Assembly: GCA_964391675.1 (NCBI GenBank)
Contig: CAYMMX010000010.1
Location: forward strand, 1 to 63,835
Length of the DNA stretch: 63,835 bases
Source: CAYMMX01 sp964391675
Lineage (GTDB): Bacteria > Cyanobacteriota > Vampirovibrionia > Gastranaerophilales > Gastranaerophilaceae
Direction: 5' to 3'
Every line of letters begins with the position of its first letter. Position 1 is the first letter of the stretch. A program made the position numbers and the translations under genes. A model generated the notes under the pieces. That model did no database searches and had not been told where the DNA came from. It saw only the letters and a list, made by a program, of their open reading frames with translations. Shown here one piece after another: positions 1-8,177 of this stretch.

Positions 1-1
1 A

Positions 2-430
2 AAAATTGCTATAATAGGCAGCCGTAATTTACCCATTACGCATCAACAATTAATAGAAACTCTTACAACAGCACTTGTAAAACAAGGCAATACAATTATA
101 ACATCAGGCGGTTCTTCGGGAACAAATGCTGCAGCTATCAGAGGCGCAATGAAAGCTAATCCTGATAAATTAAAAGTTATTTTACCTCAAACAATTGGTC
201 AGCAACCTTCGGATGTTCAAGATCAGCTTATCGGAATTCCTAATATAGTCGAGCATCCGGATAGAGCTATGATGACTTTGGCTGATGCCTCCAGAGTTTG
301 TAACAGAGAAATTATTGATGACTGCAACCAATTAATATGTTTTTTATCTCACACAAGCAAAACTCTTCATAAAGCAGTTGAATATGCAGAAGAAGGTTAC
401 AAAGTTATTACAGTTTTTTATTTAGATTAA
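2..430 (+). CDS. DprA-like SLOG-fold protein, 5' end outside the window
   Basis: The frame is open from base 2, so the first in-window Met (base 149) is internal and the true start lies upstream. The visible 142 residues have a Rossmann-like start (KIAIIGSR), a nucleotide-binding-type loop (IITSGGSSGTNAAA) and a late ICFLSHTSKT segment, as in the SLOG superfamily that contains the DNA-uptake protein DprA and the short DprA-like proteins of Cyanobacteria. A role in handling single-stranded DNA would follow only if it is a true DprA; a nucleotide-binding SLOG protein of other function is equally possible. It ends 4 bases before the next gene and is probably co-transcribed with it. Confidence 0.65.
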   Translation, partial: KIAIIGSRNLPITHQQLIETLTTALVKQGNTIITSGGSSGTNAAAIRGAMKANPDKLKVILPQTIGQQPSDVQDQLIGIPNIVEHPDRAMMTLADASRVCNREIIDDCNQLICFLSHTSKTLHKAVEYAEEGYKVITVFYLD

Positions 431-434
431 TTCT

Positions 435-1655
435 ATGGATAATGAGTACGTAAAAAAACTTACGAGTAAAAACCCGAGTGATTATGAAACTGCTGCTTCT
501 CATATTATAAATTCTTCTGATGAGGAAGCGTTTAAAAGTCTTGTTGCTAAAAGCGATTTTTTATTTGATTTTATAAAAGAAAATGTTAAAAGACGACTTG
601 CAAATGTAATTACTAATTTTAATTACAAAAATTTATTAAATTTTTTAAAAATTTATTCTCAAGATTATGAAGAATTTATTGTTTCAAGGCTTGTCAGATT
701 TGCTGATGAAGATTTAACAGATGAAATGCTAAACAGACTTGAAAATGGTATCGATGAAGAAAAAGCATATTGTGCAAAGTATTTTTCATACATTAATGAT
801 ACTTTGGCTGTAGAATTATTAAGAAAAAATGCTTATAGTCAATTTTCACCACTGGCTTTAAATTCTGCGGAAGCCCTTTCCTCAATGAATGATATTGAAT
901 CATATAATTTGGCTATAGAAAAAATTAAATCCGAAGATGAATATGAAAAACTTTCCGCAGTCAATTTTTTAGTTGCATATAAAAATACAGAGGCTCTTCA
1001 GCCAATATTTGAAACCATGAAAAAATCGTCTATGCCTGAAAATATTGCTTCTGAAATCCCATATTTAAAAAGTTTTTTAGAACTTATTGACACAAAATAT
1101 AAATATGATGTTATTTTAGCTTTAAATTATATTTTAAGCGGTTTTGGTGAAATAGTTTCTTTGGATCAGGTTTTCGCATTTGAAATTTATGATATTTTAT
1201 CAAAACTTGTTGATATTCAGCCTTACGAGAATGATTCTAAGTCAGCACTTTTATTGGTTAATTTAAAGCTTAAATTTGAACAGTTAACGGAAAATGAAGA
1301 ATATATTTTTGATGAGGATAAGATTGTAAAAGAAGAAATATATGGGATTAAAGAATTTATCGATTCTATAGAAGATGAGTTTTGGGCGCAACAGGTTAAT
1401 TTGTTGCAAAATGAGTTAGAAACAGACAGCGAATTTGTATTTTTTGCTCTTGAAATAGTTCAGGAAATGCATTTGGAATCTGCTTTAATCAAATTAAAAA
1501 ATCTTTTAAAATCATCCAACCAAACTTTAATATTAAAATCTGTTGAAGTTATAAAATCATTAGAAAAAATTAATGAAATAGATAAAAATGAAGTTTTGTC
1601 AAATATAACTGATAAGAATATTAGGTTAATTATAGAATCAAATTTTAACCAATAA
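435..1655 (+). CDS. HEAT-like alpha-helical repeat protein, function unknown
   Basis: A 406-residue, acidic, soluble protein without signal peptide or membrane segment. It consists of consecutive amphipathic helix pairs, for example around residues 95-150 (ENGIDEEKAYCAKYFSYIND), 150-185 and 330-400 (ALIKLKNLLKSSNQTLILKS), spaced like HEAT/PBS-lyase-type repeats. No catalytic motif is visible. Such proteins usually act as scaffolds or adaptors. It lies 4 bases after the SLOG gene and converges on the PHP gene. I do not recognise a specific family, and the repeat assignment is by eye. Confidence 0.6.
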   Translation: MDNEYVKKLTSKNPSDYETAASHIINSSDEEAFKSLVAKSDFLFDFIKENVKRRLANVITNFNYKNLLNFLKIYSQDYEEFIVSRLVRFADEDLTDEMLNRLENGIDEEKAYCAKYFSYINDTLAVELLRKNAYSQFSPLALNSAEALSSMNDIESYNLAIEKIKSEDEYEKLSAVNFLVAYKNTEALQPIFETMKKSSMPENIASEIPYLKSFLELIDTKYKYDVILALNYILSGFGEIVSLDQVFAFEIYDILSKLVDIQPYENDSKSALLLVNLKLKFEQLTENEEYIFDEDKIVKEEIYGIKEFIDSIEDEFWAQQVNLLQNELETDSEFVFFALEIVQEMHLESALIKLKNLLKSSNQTLILKSVEVIKSLEKINEIDKNEVLSNITDKNIRLIIESNFNQ

Positions 1656-1675
1656 TAATTATATTTGATTCATTA

Positions 1676-2308
1676 CTACAGGCTTCCGTGTTCATCTGTT
1701 CCGCCGGTTTTAATTAAATTATACTTGTCAGCTAATTTTTCTACTGTTTTTGAGCTGTGGAATTTAATGATTCTTCTGTGCCTTGAATAAGGATAGTATG
1801 TTTCAATTCCGTCCATGCCTAATTTTTTAAGGTTTTCTACAAGTTTTTCAAGCCCCGTTATTGTAAAACAACAAGCAGGGTGTGCTAAAACAGCTATTCC
1901 GCCTGCATTATGAATAGCATTTATAACTTTTTTGGGGTGCTTAAATGAAAAAATCCTTACCCAATCCGCCTCTGTTCCTCTTTTGGTTTTAGCACAAAAT
2001 GATTGAATTTCTTTATTATTTACATCTATTCCATAACCAAGCATATGTAAAAAAACTGTTCCAAACCAACAATCAAATTCTATTGCAGGAATTATGATAT
2101 CTTCTTTTATTATATCAGTTTTTAAATAAGCATTTAGCGTATTGTGGTCAGATATTGCTATATGTTTTAAACCTTTATTTTTTGCTTGTTCAACAAGGAG
2201 TTCCGGGCTTAATGTACCATCTGAATATGTTGAATGTATATGTAAATTAACATATTTTGAATAATCTTCTTTTGTGAACGATTTTATTATATTTATATAA
2301 TTTTTCAT
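1676..2308 (-). CDS. PHP-domain phosphoesterase
   Basis: The PHP metal-binding signatures appear in order: NLHIHSTYSDG near the N-terminus, ISDHNTL, an AIEFD segment, VLAHPACC and the terminal GGTDEHG. This is the pattern of the YciV/RNase AM-like and histidinol-phosphatase-like PHP families, which hydrolyse phosphoesters with two or three metal ions. At 210 residues it is shorter than the roughly 280-290 residues of YciV, mainly through a reduced insert in the middle, so the substrate is uncertain. I start at the ATG at 2308, preceded by GAAAG about 7 bases upstream; the frame stays open to ATG 2362 and TTG 2365, so a longer N-terminus is possible. Confidence 0.75.
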   Translation of the reverse strand: MKNYINIIKSFTKEDYSKYVNLHIHSTYSDGTLSPELLVEQAKNKGLKHIAISDHNTLNAYLKTDIIKEDIIIPAIEFDCWFGTVFLHMLGYGIDVNNKEIQSFCAKTKRGTEADWVRIFSFKHPKKVINAIHNAGGIAVLAHPACCFTITGLEKLVENLKKLGMDGIETYYPYSRHRRIIKFHSSKTVEKLADKYNLIKTGGTDEHGSL

Positions 2309-2406
2309 TTTTACTTTCAATAATTGTGTATAAAATTTATTTATAATAAAATAAATATACATCAAATTAGACTTTAAAACAAAAACAGAGCGGAGTAAAG
2401 TTAATA

Positions 2407-3342
2407 ATGGCTAAAGTTAAGGATAGTGTTTGGAATATCTTTGTGCAAAGTATAAAATTATATTTTGCTAATTTTGGGAGCTTTTTTAAATATATGACTT
2501 TCCCTGTTTTTGGCCAAGTTTTAGGTATTATTTTAGTTTTTGTTGTTTCATATTTTTATAGTTTAGCTTTATCTAAAAATGCTTCGGCAGAAGTTTTGTA
2601 TGAAAATTTTTCAATAATTATGTTAGTTTTACTTTTGTTAACACTTCCGGGTTTTTTAATTTTTGCTAAAGCTTTTTGGGATTATTTGGTTGCATATGGT
2701 GCAATAAATTCTATGGTGGATAACATGATAAAATCAGGTAAAGTTTATGATTTTCCTGCACATACACAGATGGTAACAAGACAAACTCCTAAATTTATAG
2801 GATTATGGTTAGTTGTAGGTCTTTTATCTCTAATAGGTATATTCCCATTGTTTTGGGTTATTGCAGGTATAATGTTTATTTACTTTATTCTTGTTTTTCA
2901 GGTGTTTATATTCGAACCTGATAAGACAATTTTTGAGTGTTTCCAAAAAAGTGTAAACCTTATTAAAGGGAATTTTGCAAGAACAGTTTTCCTGTTGATA
3001 CTCATAGGTTCTTTAACATATTGCATTTTTCCTAATATGATAAATTTTTTCTTTAATTTTACAAATGTAAGCATAATCTTTGTTATTCCTGTAGATATTT
3101 GGGCTCAATTATTGCCTATAGAGGAATTTAATAAATCAATATCGGTATTTCCAATTAAATATGAATTGACATCTTTGTGGATTGCAAAGTATATTGTAAA
3201 TTTAACATTAAATTATATCGTAATAGGTTTGACACTTCCTTTAAGAAGTATTTGTTGGGCATTGTGGTATAAAAATTTAAACAAAGCAGATGTTAAGTTA
3301 GATAAAAAAATTCTGGACCGCGCAGAAAAAAAGAATAGCTAA
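2407..3342 (+). CDS. Multi-spanning membrane protein, function unknown
   Basis: A 311-residue protein with about six hydrophobic segments: residues 25-50, 70-95, 140-170 (two close segments), 195-215, and a last pair around 220-295. The stretch FEPDKTIFECFQKSVNLIKG, followed by a membrane helix, resembles the repeated unit of uncharacterised DUF975/YciC-like inner-membrane families. There is no signal peptide and no catalytic motif. A GGAG about 10 bases before the ATG supports the start. It is divergent from the PHP gene and followed 16 bases later by a small zinc-ribbon protein. Confidence 0.6.
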   Translation: MAKVKDSVWNIFVQSIKLYFANFGSFFKYMTFPVFGQVLGIILVFVVSYFYSLALSKNASAEVLYENFSIIMLVLLLLTLPGFLIFAKAFWDYLVAYGAINSMVDNMIKSGKVYDFPAHTQMVTRQTPKFIGLWLVVGLLSLIGIFPLFWVIAGIMFIYFILVFQVFIFEPDKTIFECFQKSVNLIKGNFARTVFLLILIGSLTYCIFPNMINFFFNFTNVSIIFVIPVDIWAQLLPIEEFNKSISVFPIKYELTSLWIAKYIVNLTLNYIVIGLTLPLRSICWALWYKNLNKADVKLDKKILDRAEKKNS

Positions 3343-3358
3343 TTATGAATGGTTAAAT

Positions 3359-3574
3359 ATGTTTCGCTGCAAAAATTGTAAATCAGTAGATAAATTTGAG
3401 TTGATGTTCTCACCTGATTATAAAGGTGAAAAATTGTTTATTCAAAAATATAATAAAAAAAAAGAAATACAAATTACTGTAGATGGGTATACATTTGTCC
3501 CGGATTTGGCATTTATGAATGACCATGCTGTATGCAGATATTGCGGTCAGGTTTATATTTGGGATTATGAATAA
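3359..3574 (+). CDS. Small zinc-ribbon-like protein
   Basis: A 71-residue protein with two CxxC knuckles, C4/C7 (RCKNC) and C59/C62 (CRYCG), separated by a lysine-rich beta-type segment. The spacing fits a single structural zinc site of the zinc-ribbon type. Function is unknown; nucleic-acid or protein binding are the usual roles. The Shine-Dalgarno is poor, so translation may be coupled to the membrane-protein gene 16 bases upstream. It lies 30 bases before rph. Confidence 0.6.
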   Translation: MFRCKNCKSVDKFELMFSPDYKGEKLFIQKYNKKKEIQITVDGYTFVPDLAFMNDHAVCRYCGQVYIWDYE

Positions 3575-3604
3575 ATTATATTATTAGTATGAAAGAAGGT
3601 AAAA

Positions 3605-4300
3605 ATGAGAAAAGATGGAAGAAAAAATAATGAATTAAGACAAATAAAATTCACAAAGGATTTTACTAAAAATGCACTCGGCTCAGTCTTAGTAGAATTT
3701 GGAGATACAAAAGTCATTACAACTGCATCGGTAGATTTTTCAAAACCAAAATGGATGGATAAAGACTCTTGCCAAGGCTGGGTTACTGCCGAATATTCTC
3801 TTTTACCTTCATCCACAAGTACAAGATGTAAACGCGAAAGAACAAGTGTATCAGGGCGTACACAGGAAATACAAAGACTTATAGGACGCAGCTTAAGAGC
3901 TTGTGTTGACATGTCAAAAATGCCTGATTTAACAATAATAATTGATGCTGATGTAATTCAAGCCGATGGAGGAACAAGAACAGCAAGCATATGTGGTGCA
4001 TTTTTGGCATTAAATGATGCAGTTTATAAGCTATTGTCTGATGGCAAATTAAAACAAAACCCGATAATCGAGCCAATTGCTGCAATTTCTGCAGGTATTG
4101 TTGATAATGAAGTAGTTTTAGATTTATGCTACGAGGAAGATTCTTCTGCTCAGGTTGATGCAAATATTGTTTTAACTGAAAGCGGTAAAATAATTGAATT
4201 TCAGACAACGGCTGAGGGTGATCCCTTTACACAAGAACAATTAGTCAAAATTTTTGAATTGGCAAAAAAAGGAATTAGTGAAATTTTTAACAAATTTTAG
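3605..4300 (+). CDS. rph: Ribonuclease PH
   Basis: RNase PH removes 3'-trailing nucleotides from tRNA precursors by phosphorolysis. The family pattern is clear over 231 residues (family about 240): MRKDGR at the start, the substrate-binding GSVLVEFGDTKVITTASV, GWVTAEYSLLP, the arginine-rich loop with RTQEIQRLIGRSLRA, IIDADVIQADGGTRTASI, and FQTTAEGDPFT near the end. AGAAGGT upstream of the ATG sets the start. A perfect 20-bp hairpin follows. Antisense open frames over this gene are shadows. Confidence 0.95.
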   Translation: MRKDGRKNNELRQIKFTKDFTKNALGSVLVEFGDTKVITTASVDFSKPKWMDKDSCQGWVTAEYSLLPSSTSTRCKRERTSVSGRTQEIQRLIGRSLRACVDMSKMPDLTIIIDADVIQADGGTRTASICGAFLALNDAVYKLLSDGKLKQNPIIEPIAAISAGIVDNEVVLDLCYEEDSSAQVDANIVLTESGKIIEFQTTAEGDPFTQEQLVKIFELAKKGISEIFNKF

Positions 4301-4332
4301 TTTAAATTTAAATAAAAATTATAGGTTTTTCC

Positions 4333-4384
4333 TATAAAAAAGCAATAATTTTTATTATTTTTATAAAATTATTGCTTTTTTATA
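4333..4384. terminator. Perfect 20-bp hairpin after rph
   Basis: Arms 4333-4352 and 4365-4384 are exact reverse complements with a 12-base loop. A- and T-tracts at the stem ends give an intrinsic-terminator shape on either strand. The 3' arm overlaps the presumed -35 region of the next gene. Confidence 0.8.
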
Positions 4385-4401
4385 AAGTATGGTGATATAA
4401 T
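4372..4401 (+). promoter_or_regulatory. Candidate sigma-70-type promoter of the hydrogenase-like receptor
   Basis: A weak -35 TTGCTT (4372-4377) and a perfect -10 TATAAT (4396-4401) are separated by 18 bases. The -10 is about 39 bases before the ATG at 4440, and AGGAG follows at a normal distance from the start codon. The -35 lies inside the rph terminator arm. Confidence 0.5.
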
Positions 4402-4439
4402 ATAGTTGGTTATTTTTAAAAATTGAACAGGAGTTAAGA

Positions 4440-6116
4440 ATGAGTTTAGCTAAAATTATTAATGTTGACCCAGAAAAGTGTCAAAATTGTCACGCTTGTA
4501 TATCTGCTTGTCCTTCAAAGTTTTGTAATGATGGTAGTGGTGATCATGTAAAAATTAATGATGATTTGTGTATAGGCTGTGGCCAATGTATTGAAGCTTG
4601 TACATGGGGTGCAAGAACTATAGTTGATGATACGGAAAGATTTTTTACGGATCTAAAACGAGGAACTCCTATGGTTACAGTTGTTGCACCAGCTATTGCT
4701 GCATCTTTCCCAATGACCTATCTTAATTTGAACGGATGGTTAAAACAACAAGGCGTTAGTGCTAATTTTGATGTAAGTTTTGGTGCAGAGTTAACTATAA
4801 AAAGCTATCTTGACCATATCCAAAGAAATAACCCAAAAACTGTAATTGCGCAGCCTTGTCCGGCTATTGTATCTTATATAGAACTTTATAAACCGGAACT
4901 TTTAGAATACCTTGCTCCTGCTGATAGTCCTATGCTTCATACAATTAAAATGATTAAAGAATTCTATCCTCAATACAGGGATCACAGAGTAGCTGTTATT
5001 TCCCCTTGTATTGCTAAGAGAAGAGAATTTGATGAAACAGGTTACGGTGACTATAATGTAACAATGATCAACTTAAAAGAGTATTTAAAAAAGAGTGGAA
5101 TATCTTTAGAGCAGTACACTAAAGCTGATTATGATAATCCTCCTGCTGAAAGAGCTGTTTTATTCTCAACTCCCGGTGGATTGATGGAAACAGCTGACAG
5201 ATGGGCACATGGTATACGTTCAAAAATACGTAAAATCGAAGGTCCTCATACTATTTATGAGTATTTAAACCATTTAGAAAGAGATGTAGCAGGCATGAAA
5301 GCACCGTTAGTAATTGACTGTCTGAATTGCGAAAAAGGTTGTAATGGTGGAACAGGAACAGATTGTAAGCATATATCCATGGATGAATTAGAAAATCTTA
5401 TTAGCAGAAGAAGAGAGCAAATGCAGCAAAGATATGTAGATAATGGTGATGTCGCAGAGTTATCAGAACCTGAAAAAGATGAAGTAATTCAAGAAAGAAT
5501 TGTTGAATTAATTGAAGATAATTGGAAACCAGGGCTATATAATCGTGATTATGTCAACCGTTCAAATCATAAAGTGACCTTAAATGTCCCTCCGAAAAAT
5601 TTAGAAGAAATATATAAATCAATGTTAAAAGAAGTTCCGGAAGATCACAAAAATTGTTCAGCTTGCGGGTATGGTAACTGTAAAGATATGGCTATAGCAA
5701 TATATAACGGTTTAAATAGACCGGAAAATTGTCATTATTATCAGCAAAAATTACTAAAAATTAATTCTGATAAACGAAGAGAAGCTGTTACCGAATTCCA
5801 AAAATTAATTGTTGAAGAGTTCAATTCAGAAAAACTTTTAGCAAGATTTGCTCCTATCGTTAAAGCAATTGAAGGAATTGCTTTCCAAACCTCATTGCTT
5901 TCAATAAATGCTTCTATTGAAGCTGCTCATGCAGGAGATGCTGGAGCAGGATTTGATATAGTTGCAAAAGAAGTTCGTGAACTTGCAAGTAGATCAAAAG
6001 ATGAAGCTACAAAAATTTATGTTTCATTAGATGATTTACAAAAAGTTTTAGATCATGCTGTTGATCAATTTGAAGGTCAACTAAAAATCTTACTTTCAGA
6101 AGATAGTCATGAATAA
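4440..6116 (+). CDS. [FeFe]-hydrogenase-like iron-sulfur protein fused to a chemoreceptor signalling tip
   Basis: A soluble 558-residue protein with four parts. (1) A 2[4Fe-4S] ferredoxin domain: C14/17/20/24 and C44/47/50/54. (2) An iron-only hydrogenase large-subunit-like domain, about residues 75-310, with H-cluster-type motifs: QPCP (C140), SPCIAKRRE (C190) and CEKGC (C297/C301). The motif-1 cysteine that passes protons in true enzymes is replaced by Pro139. (3) A further Fe-S domain with C406/C409/C414/C431. (4) A methyl-accepting-chemotaxis hairpin tip around 473-520 (GIAFQTSLLSINASIEAAHAGD). This fits a redox- or H2-sensing cytoplasmic receptor of the sensory hydrogenase type, signalling to CheA. 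It opens the chemotaxis region. Catalysis looks unlikely, and the signalling hairpin is very short. Confidence 0.85.
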   Translation: MSLAKIINVDPEKCQNCHACISACPSKFCNDGSGDHVKINDDLCIGCGQCIEACTWGARTIVDDTERFFTDLKRGTPMVTVVAPAIAASFPMTYLNLNGWLKQQGVSANFDVSFGAELTIKSYLDHIQRNNPKTVIAQPCPAIVSYIELYKPELLEYLAPADSPMLHTIKMIKEFYPQYRDHRVAVISPCIAKRREFDETGYGDYNVTMINLKEYLKKSGISLEQYTKADYDNPPAERAVLFSTPGGLMETADRWAHGIRSKIRKIEGPHTIYEYLNHLERDVAGMKAPLVIDCLNCEKGCNGGTGTDCKHISMDELENLISRRREQMQQRYVDNGDVAELSEPEKDEVIQERIVELIEDNWKPGLYNRDYVNRSNHKVTLNVPPKNLEEIYKSMLKEVPEDHKNCSACGYGNCKDMAIAIYNGLNRPENCHYYQQKLLKINSDKRREAVTEFQKLIVEEFNSEKLLARFAPIVKAIEGIAFQTSLLSINASIEAAHAGDAGAGFDIVAKEVRELASRSKDEATKIYVSLDDLQKVLDHAVDQFEGQLKILLSEDSHE

Positions 6117-6195
6117 ATTGATAATTATACCGGTTAACTTGTAATTATGTTTTTTCCATATTAAAATAAATAAAGGTTAAGATCAGGTTGGTGGA

Positions 6196-7302
6196 ATGAT
6201 TAAAATTTGTTCATTAGATTTTTTAAATAAAGAAACTTTTGAAGATGATGTATTAACAGAAGATGGCAAAGTTTTGATTTCCGGCGGTGAAAAAATTACA
6301 CCGGATATACTTTTAAAGCTATATTATAAAAGTATATATGTTAAAGATGCAATTAAAGATACGCCAATCGACAAGATTATAGAAGATACAGCAGTAAGTG
6401 AAATAAGCGAAGATCTTACCCCTGAAATTGCTATCAGTGAAGCTGTTGAAGAAAGTATAGCTGAAGTTCAAAAAACAGAGGAAAAATTTTCAGATATTGA
6501 GACAGAGATTGCAGACGCAGAAATTGTTGATAAAAGCCAACCAGAAAACGATTCAGATATAGTTGAAAAAGGTGATGCAAAAGGTCCTCACAAAATTCAT
6601 ACACAACCAACACCTGTTGAATCAAAAGAAAATATTGACCAGGAAACTGGTGAAAAAGGACCAAGACAAGTAGAATCAGCATTCATAGCGTATGAAGAAG
6701 AAAAAGACCCAAGCAAAGGACCAAGGGCAGCTGAATTAAGTGAGCCTGCTATAAAAGAAGAGAGAAAAATATATCAAAAACAAGAAACAAGTAATGAACC
6801 TATAAAAGAGCCTATACCTGAAATTAAACCGGAAGATATGCCCCTTGAATTTAATGAAGTTCAAGCAAAAAATATTGTTGAAAATTCTGTAAAACTTGGT
6901 AAAATGCTTGGTTTTTCTCAAAAAGAGCTTAAAGAATTAGAACAAGTTGCTTATTATTGCAATATTGGTATAACTAAATTTAAGAAAAAAGATATAGAGA
7001 GAAAATCCTTTAGGCAAATGAAAGCATTGGCAAGTTATCAAAAATTGATTGAAGAAGAAACTGTTCCTGCAGAAATTGCAGAAATTATCAAATATAGTGC
7101 TAATTCATACAATCCTGATACTTTTCCTTTAAATTCAAAAATACCATACCATCATATTGTTTGTATAACAAGTTTTTATGATGATACCTTATCTCAAGGG
7201 GAATCAAAAGATGATATTTTACTTAAGATGTTGCAAATGGGTGGAAATCAATTTAATATATTTGTATTACATAAATTTATTAACATTATGAAAGAAAATT
7301 AA
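6196..7302 (+). CDS. Degenerate HD-GYP-like protein with low-complexity linker
   Basis: 368 residues. Residues 1-50 (DVLTEDGKVLISGGEKIT) resemble the short lead-in domain found before HD-GYP phosphodiesterases. Residues 55-215 are acidic low complexity with three spaced KGP[HR] repeats. Residues about 220-365 follow the HD-GYP layout (helix, EQVAYYCNIGITKF, a later YNPDTFPLNSKIP and ITSFYDDTLS). However, the catalytic His-Asp is replaced by Cys255-Asn256, and the HHE and GYP motifs are lost. I infer a non-catalytic c-di-GMP-related or scaffold protein in motility control. Its stop overlaps the start of the FliY-like gene, so they are translationally coupled. Confidence 0.6.
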   Translation: MIKICSLDFLNKETFEDDVLTEDGKVLISGGEKITPDILLKLYYKSIYVKDAIKDTPIDKIIEDTAVSEISEDLTPEIAISEAVEESIAEVQKTEEKFSDIETEIADAEIVDKSQPENDSDIVEKGDAKGPHKIHTQPTPVESKENIDQETGEKGPRQVESAFIAYEEEKDPSKGPRAAELSEPAIKEERKIYQKQETSNEPIKEPIPEIKPEDMPLEFNEVQAKNIVENSVKLGKMLGFSQKELKELEQVAYYCNIGITKFKKKDIERKSFRQMKALASYQKLIEEETVPAEIAEIIKYSANSYNPDTFPLNSKIPYHHIVCITSFYDDTLSQGESKDDILLKMLQMGGNQFNIFVLHKFINIMKEN

Positions 7303-8177
7303 TGAGCAGCCAACAACTAAAATTAATAGAAGATTTTTTTCAAGTTTTTACAAGCGCAGTCAGTTCAACGCTTAGTAAAAATTTAGATACGGACGTATGC
7401 CCCAATATTAAGTTTGCTATAAACTCTGTTTATAAGAACAATGATATAGAAAGCTTAAAAGACGATAATGCTATATATAAACTTGATTATGCAACAGGTA
7501 AGCGCCAAGGTACTCTTGTTGTTTTATTTCCGGAAGAGCTAATAGCAAACGTTTCAGATGTTTTAACCGGCGGAAAAGGAGAAGATGCATATAAGGGAAG
7601 TTTATCTGAAATTGAAACAAATTCGATTTCTAAAATTTTAGAAAAATTATTTAAAAACGCAGAGAATGATTTTAAAAAACATTATGAGCATGATTTGATA
7701 TTTAGTGCAGAATCTAATTTTATTTTAAAAGAAGAAGCTGAATATTCAATTACTACAGATACTTCCAATTTCGATATAGTAATTAATTGTACTTTAAATT
7801 TAAAAGATGATAAAGAGTATATTATAAATTTAATTTTGAGCTCAAATGTTGTAGAAAATTTAATGAATGATTTGGGATTATCGGATGAAAGCTCAATTAG
7901 TAATAAGTCCAAGATTTCTTCTTTAAGCGTAGAAAGCTTATCTGATGTTAAAATTAATATTACTGCAGAACTTGGACGTACTCGTGTACCAATCAAGTAT
8001 GCACTTGAATTAGTAAGAGGTTCAATGATTGAATTGGATACGGTTAATAATTCGGATATAATAGTATATGCAAATGGTGTAGAATTTGCATATGCGCAGA
8101 TAGTAGCTGTGGATGATAATTTTGGTCTTAAAATAACTAAAATTATATCTCCGCAAGAGAGAATGGAAAAAATTTGA
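7302..8177 (+). CDS. fliN: FliY/FliN-like flagellar switch protein
   Basis: The C-terminal 75 residues form a SpoA domain typical of FliN/FliY: LSDVKINITAELGRTRVPIKYA, then LVRGSMIELD, then YANGVEFAYAQIVAVDDNFGLKIT. The N-terminal 200 residues have the layout of a CheC-like domain as in FliY, but the expected phosphatase signature (acidic/Ser-x3-E-x2-N) reads SEIETNSISKILEKL, so the catalytic Glu and Asn are absent. It should sit in the C ring and set rotation direction with FliG. FliY versus FliN naming is uncertain. It overlaps its neighbours on both sides and is separated from the main flagellar cluster by about 30 kb. Confidence 0.75.
   Translation: MSSQQLKLIEDFFQVFTSAVSSTLSKNLDTDVCPNIKFAINSVYKNNDIESLKDDNAIYKLDYATGKRQGTLVVLFPEELIANVSDVLTGGKGEDAYKGSLSEIETNSISKILEKLFKNAENDFKKHYEHDLIFSAESNFILKEEAEYSITTDTSNFDIVINCTLNLKDDKEYIINLILSSNVVENLMNDLGLSDESSISNKSKISSLSVESLSDVKINITAELGRTRVPIKYALELVRGSMIELDTVNNSDIIVYANGVEFAYAQIVAVDDNFGLKITKIISPQERMEKI

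Noticed and set aside
3565..4208. Antisense open frames over rph
   Set aside because: The opposite strand encodes a fully conserved RNase PH; these frames are compositional shadows. The same applies to other antisense frames, for example 31445-31846 and 53948-54538.
4440..6116. Catalytic [FeFe]-hydrogenase
   Set aside because: The proton-relay Cys of the TSCCP motif is Pro, and the protein ends in a chemoreceptor tip, so a sensor is favoured over an enzyme.
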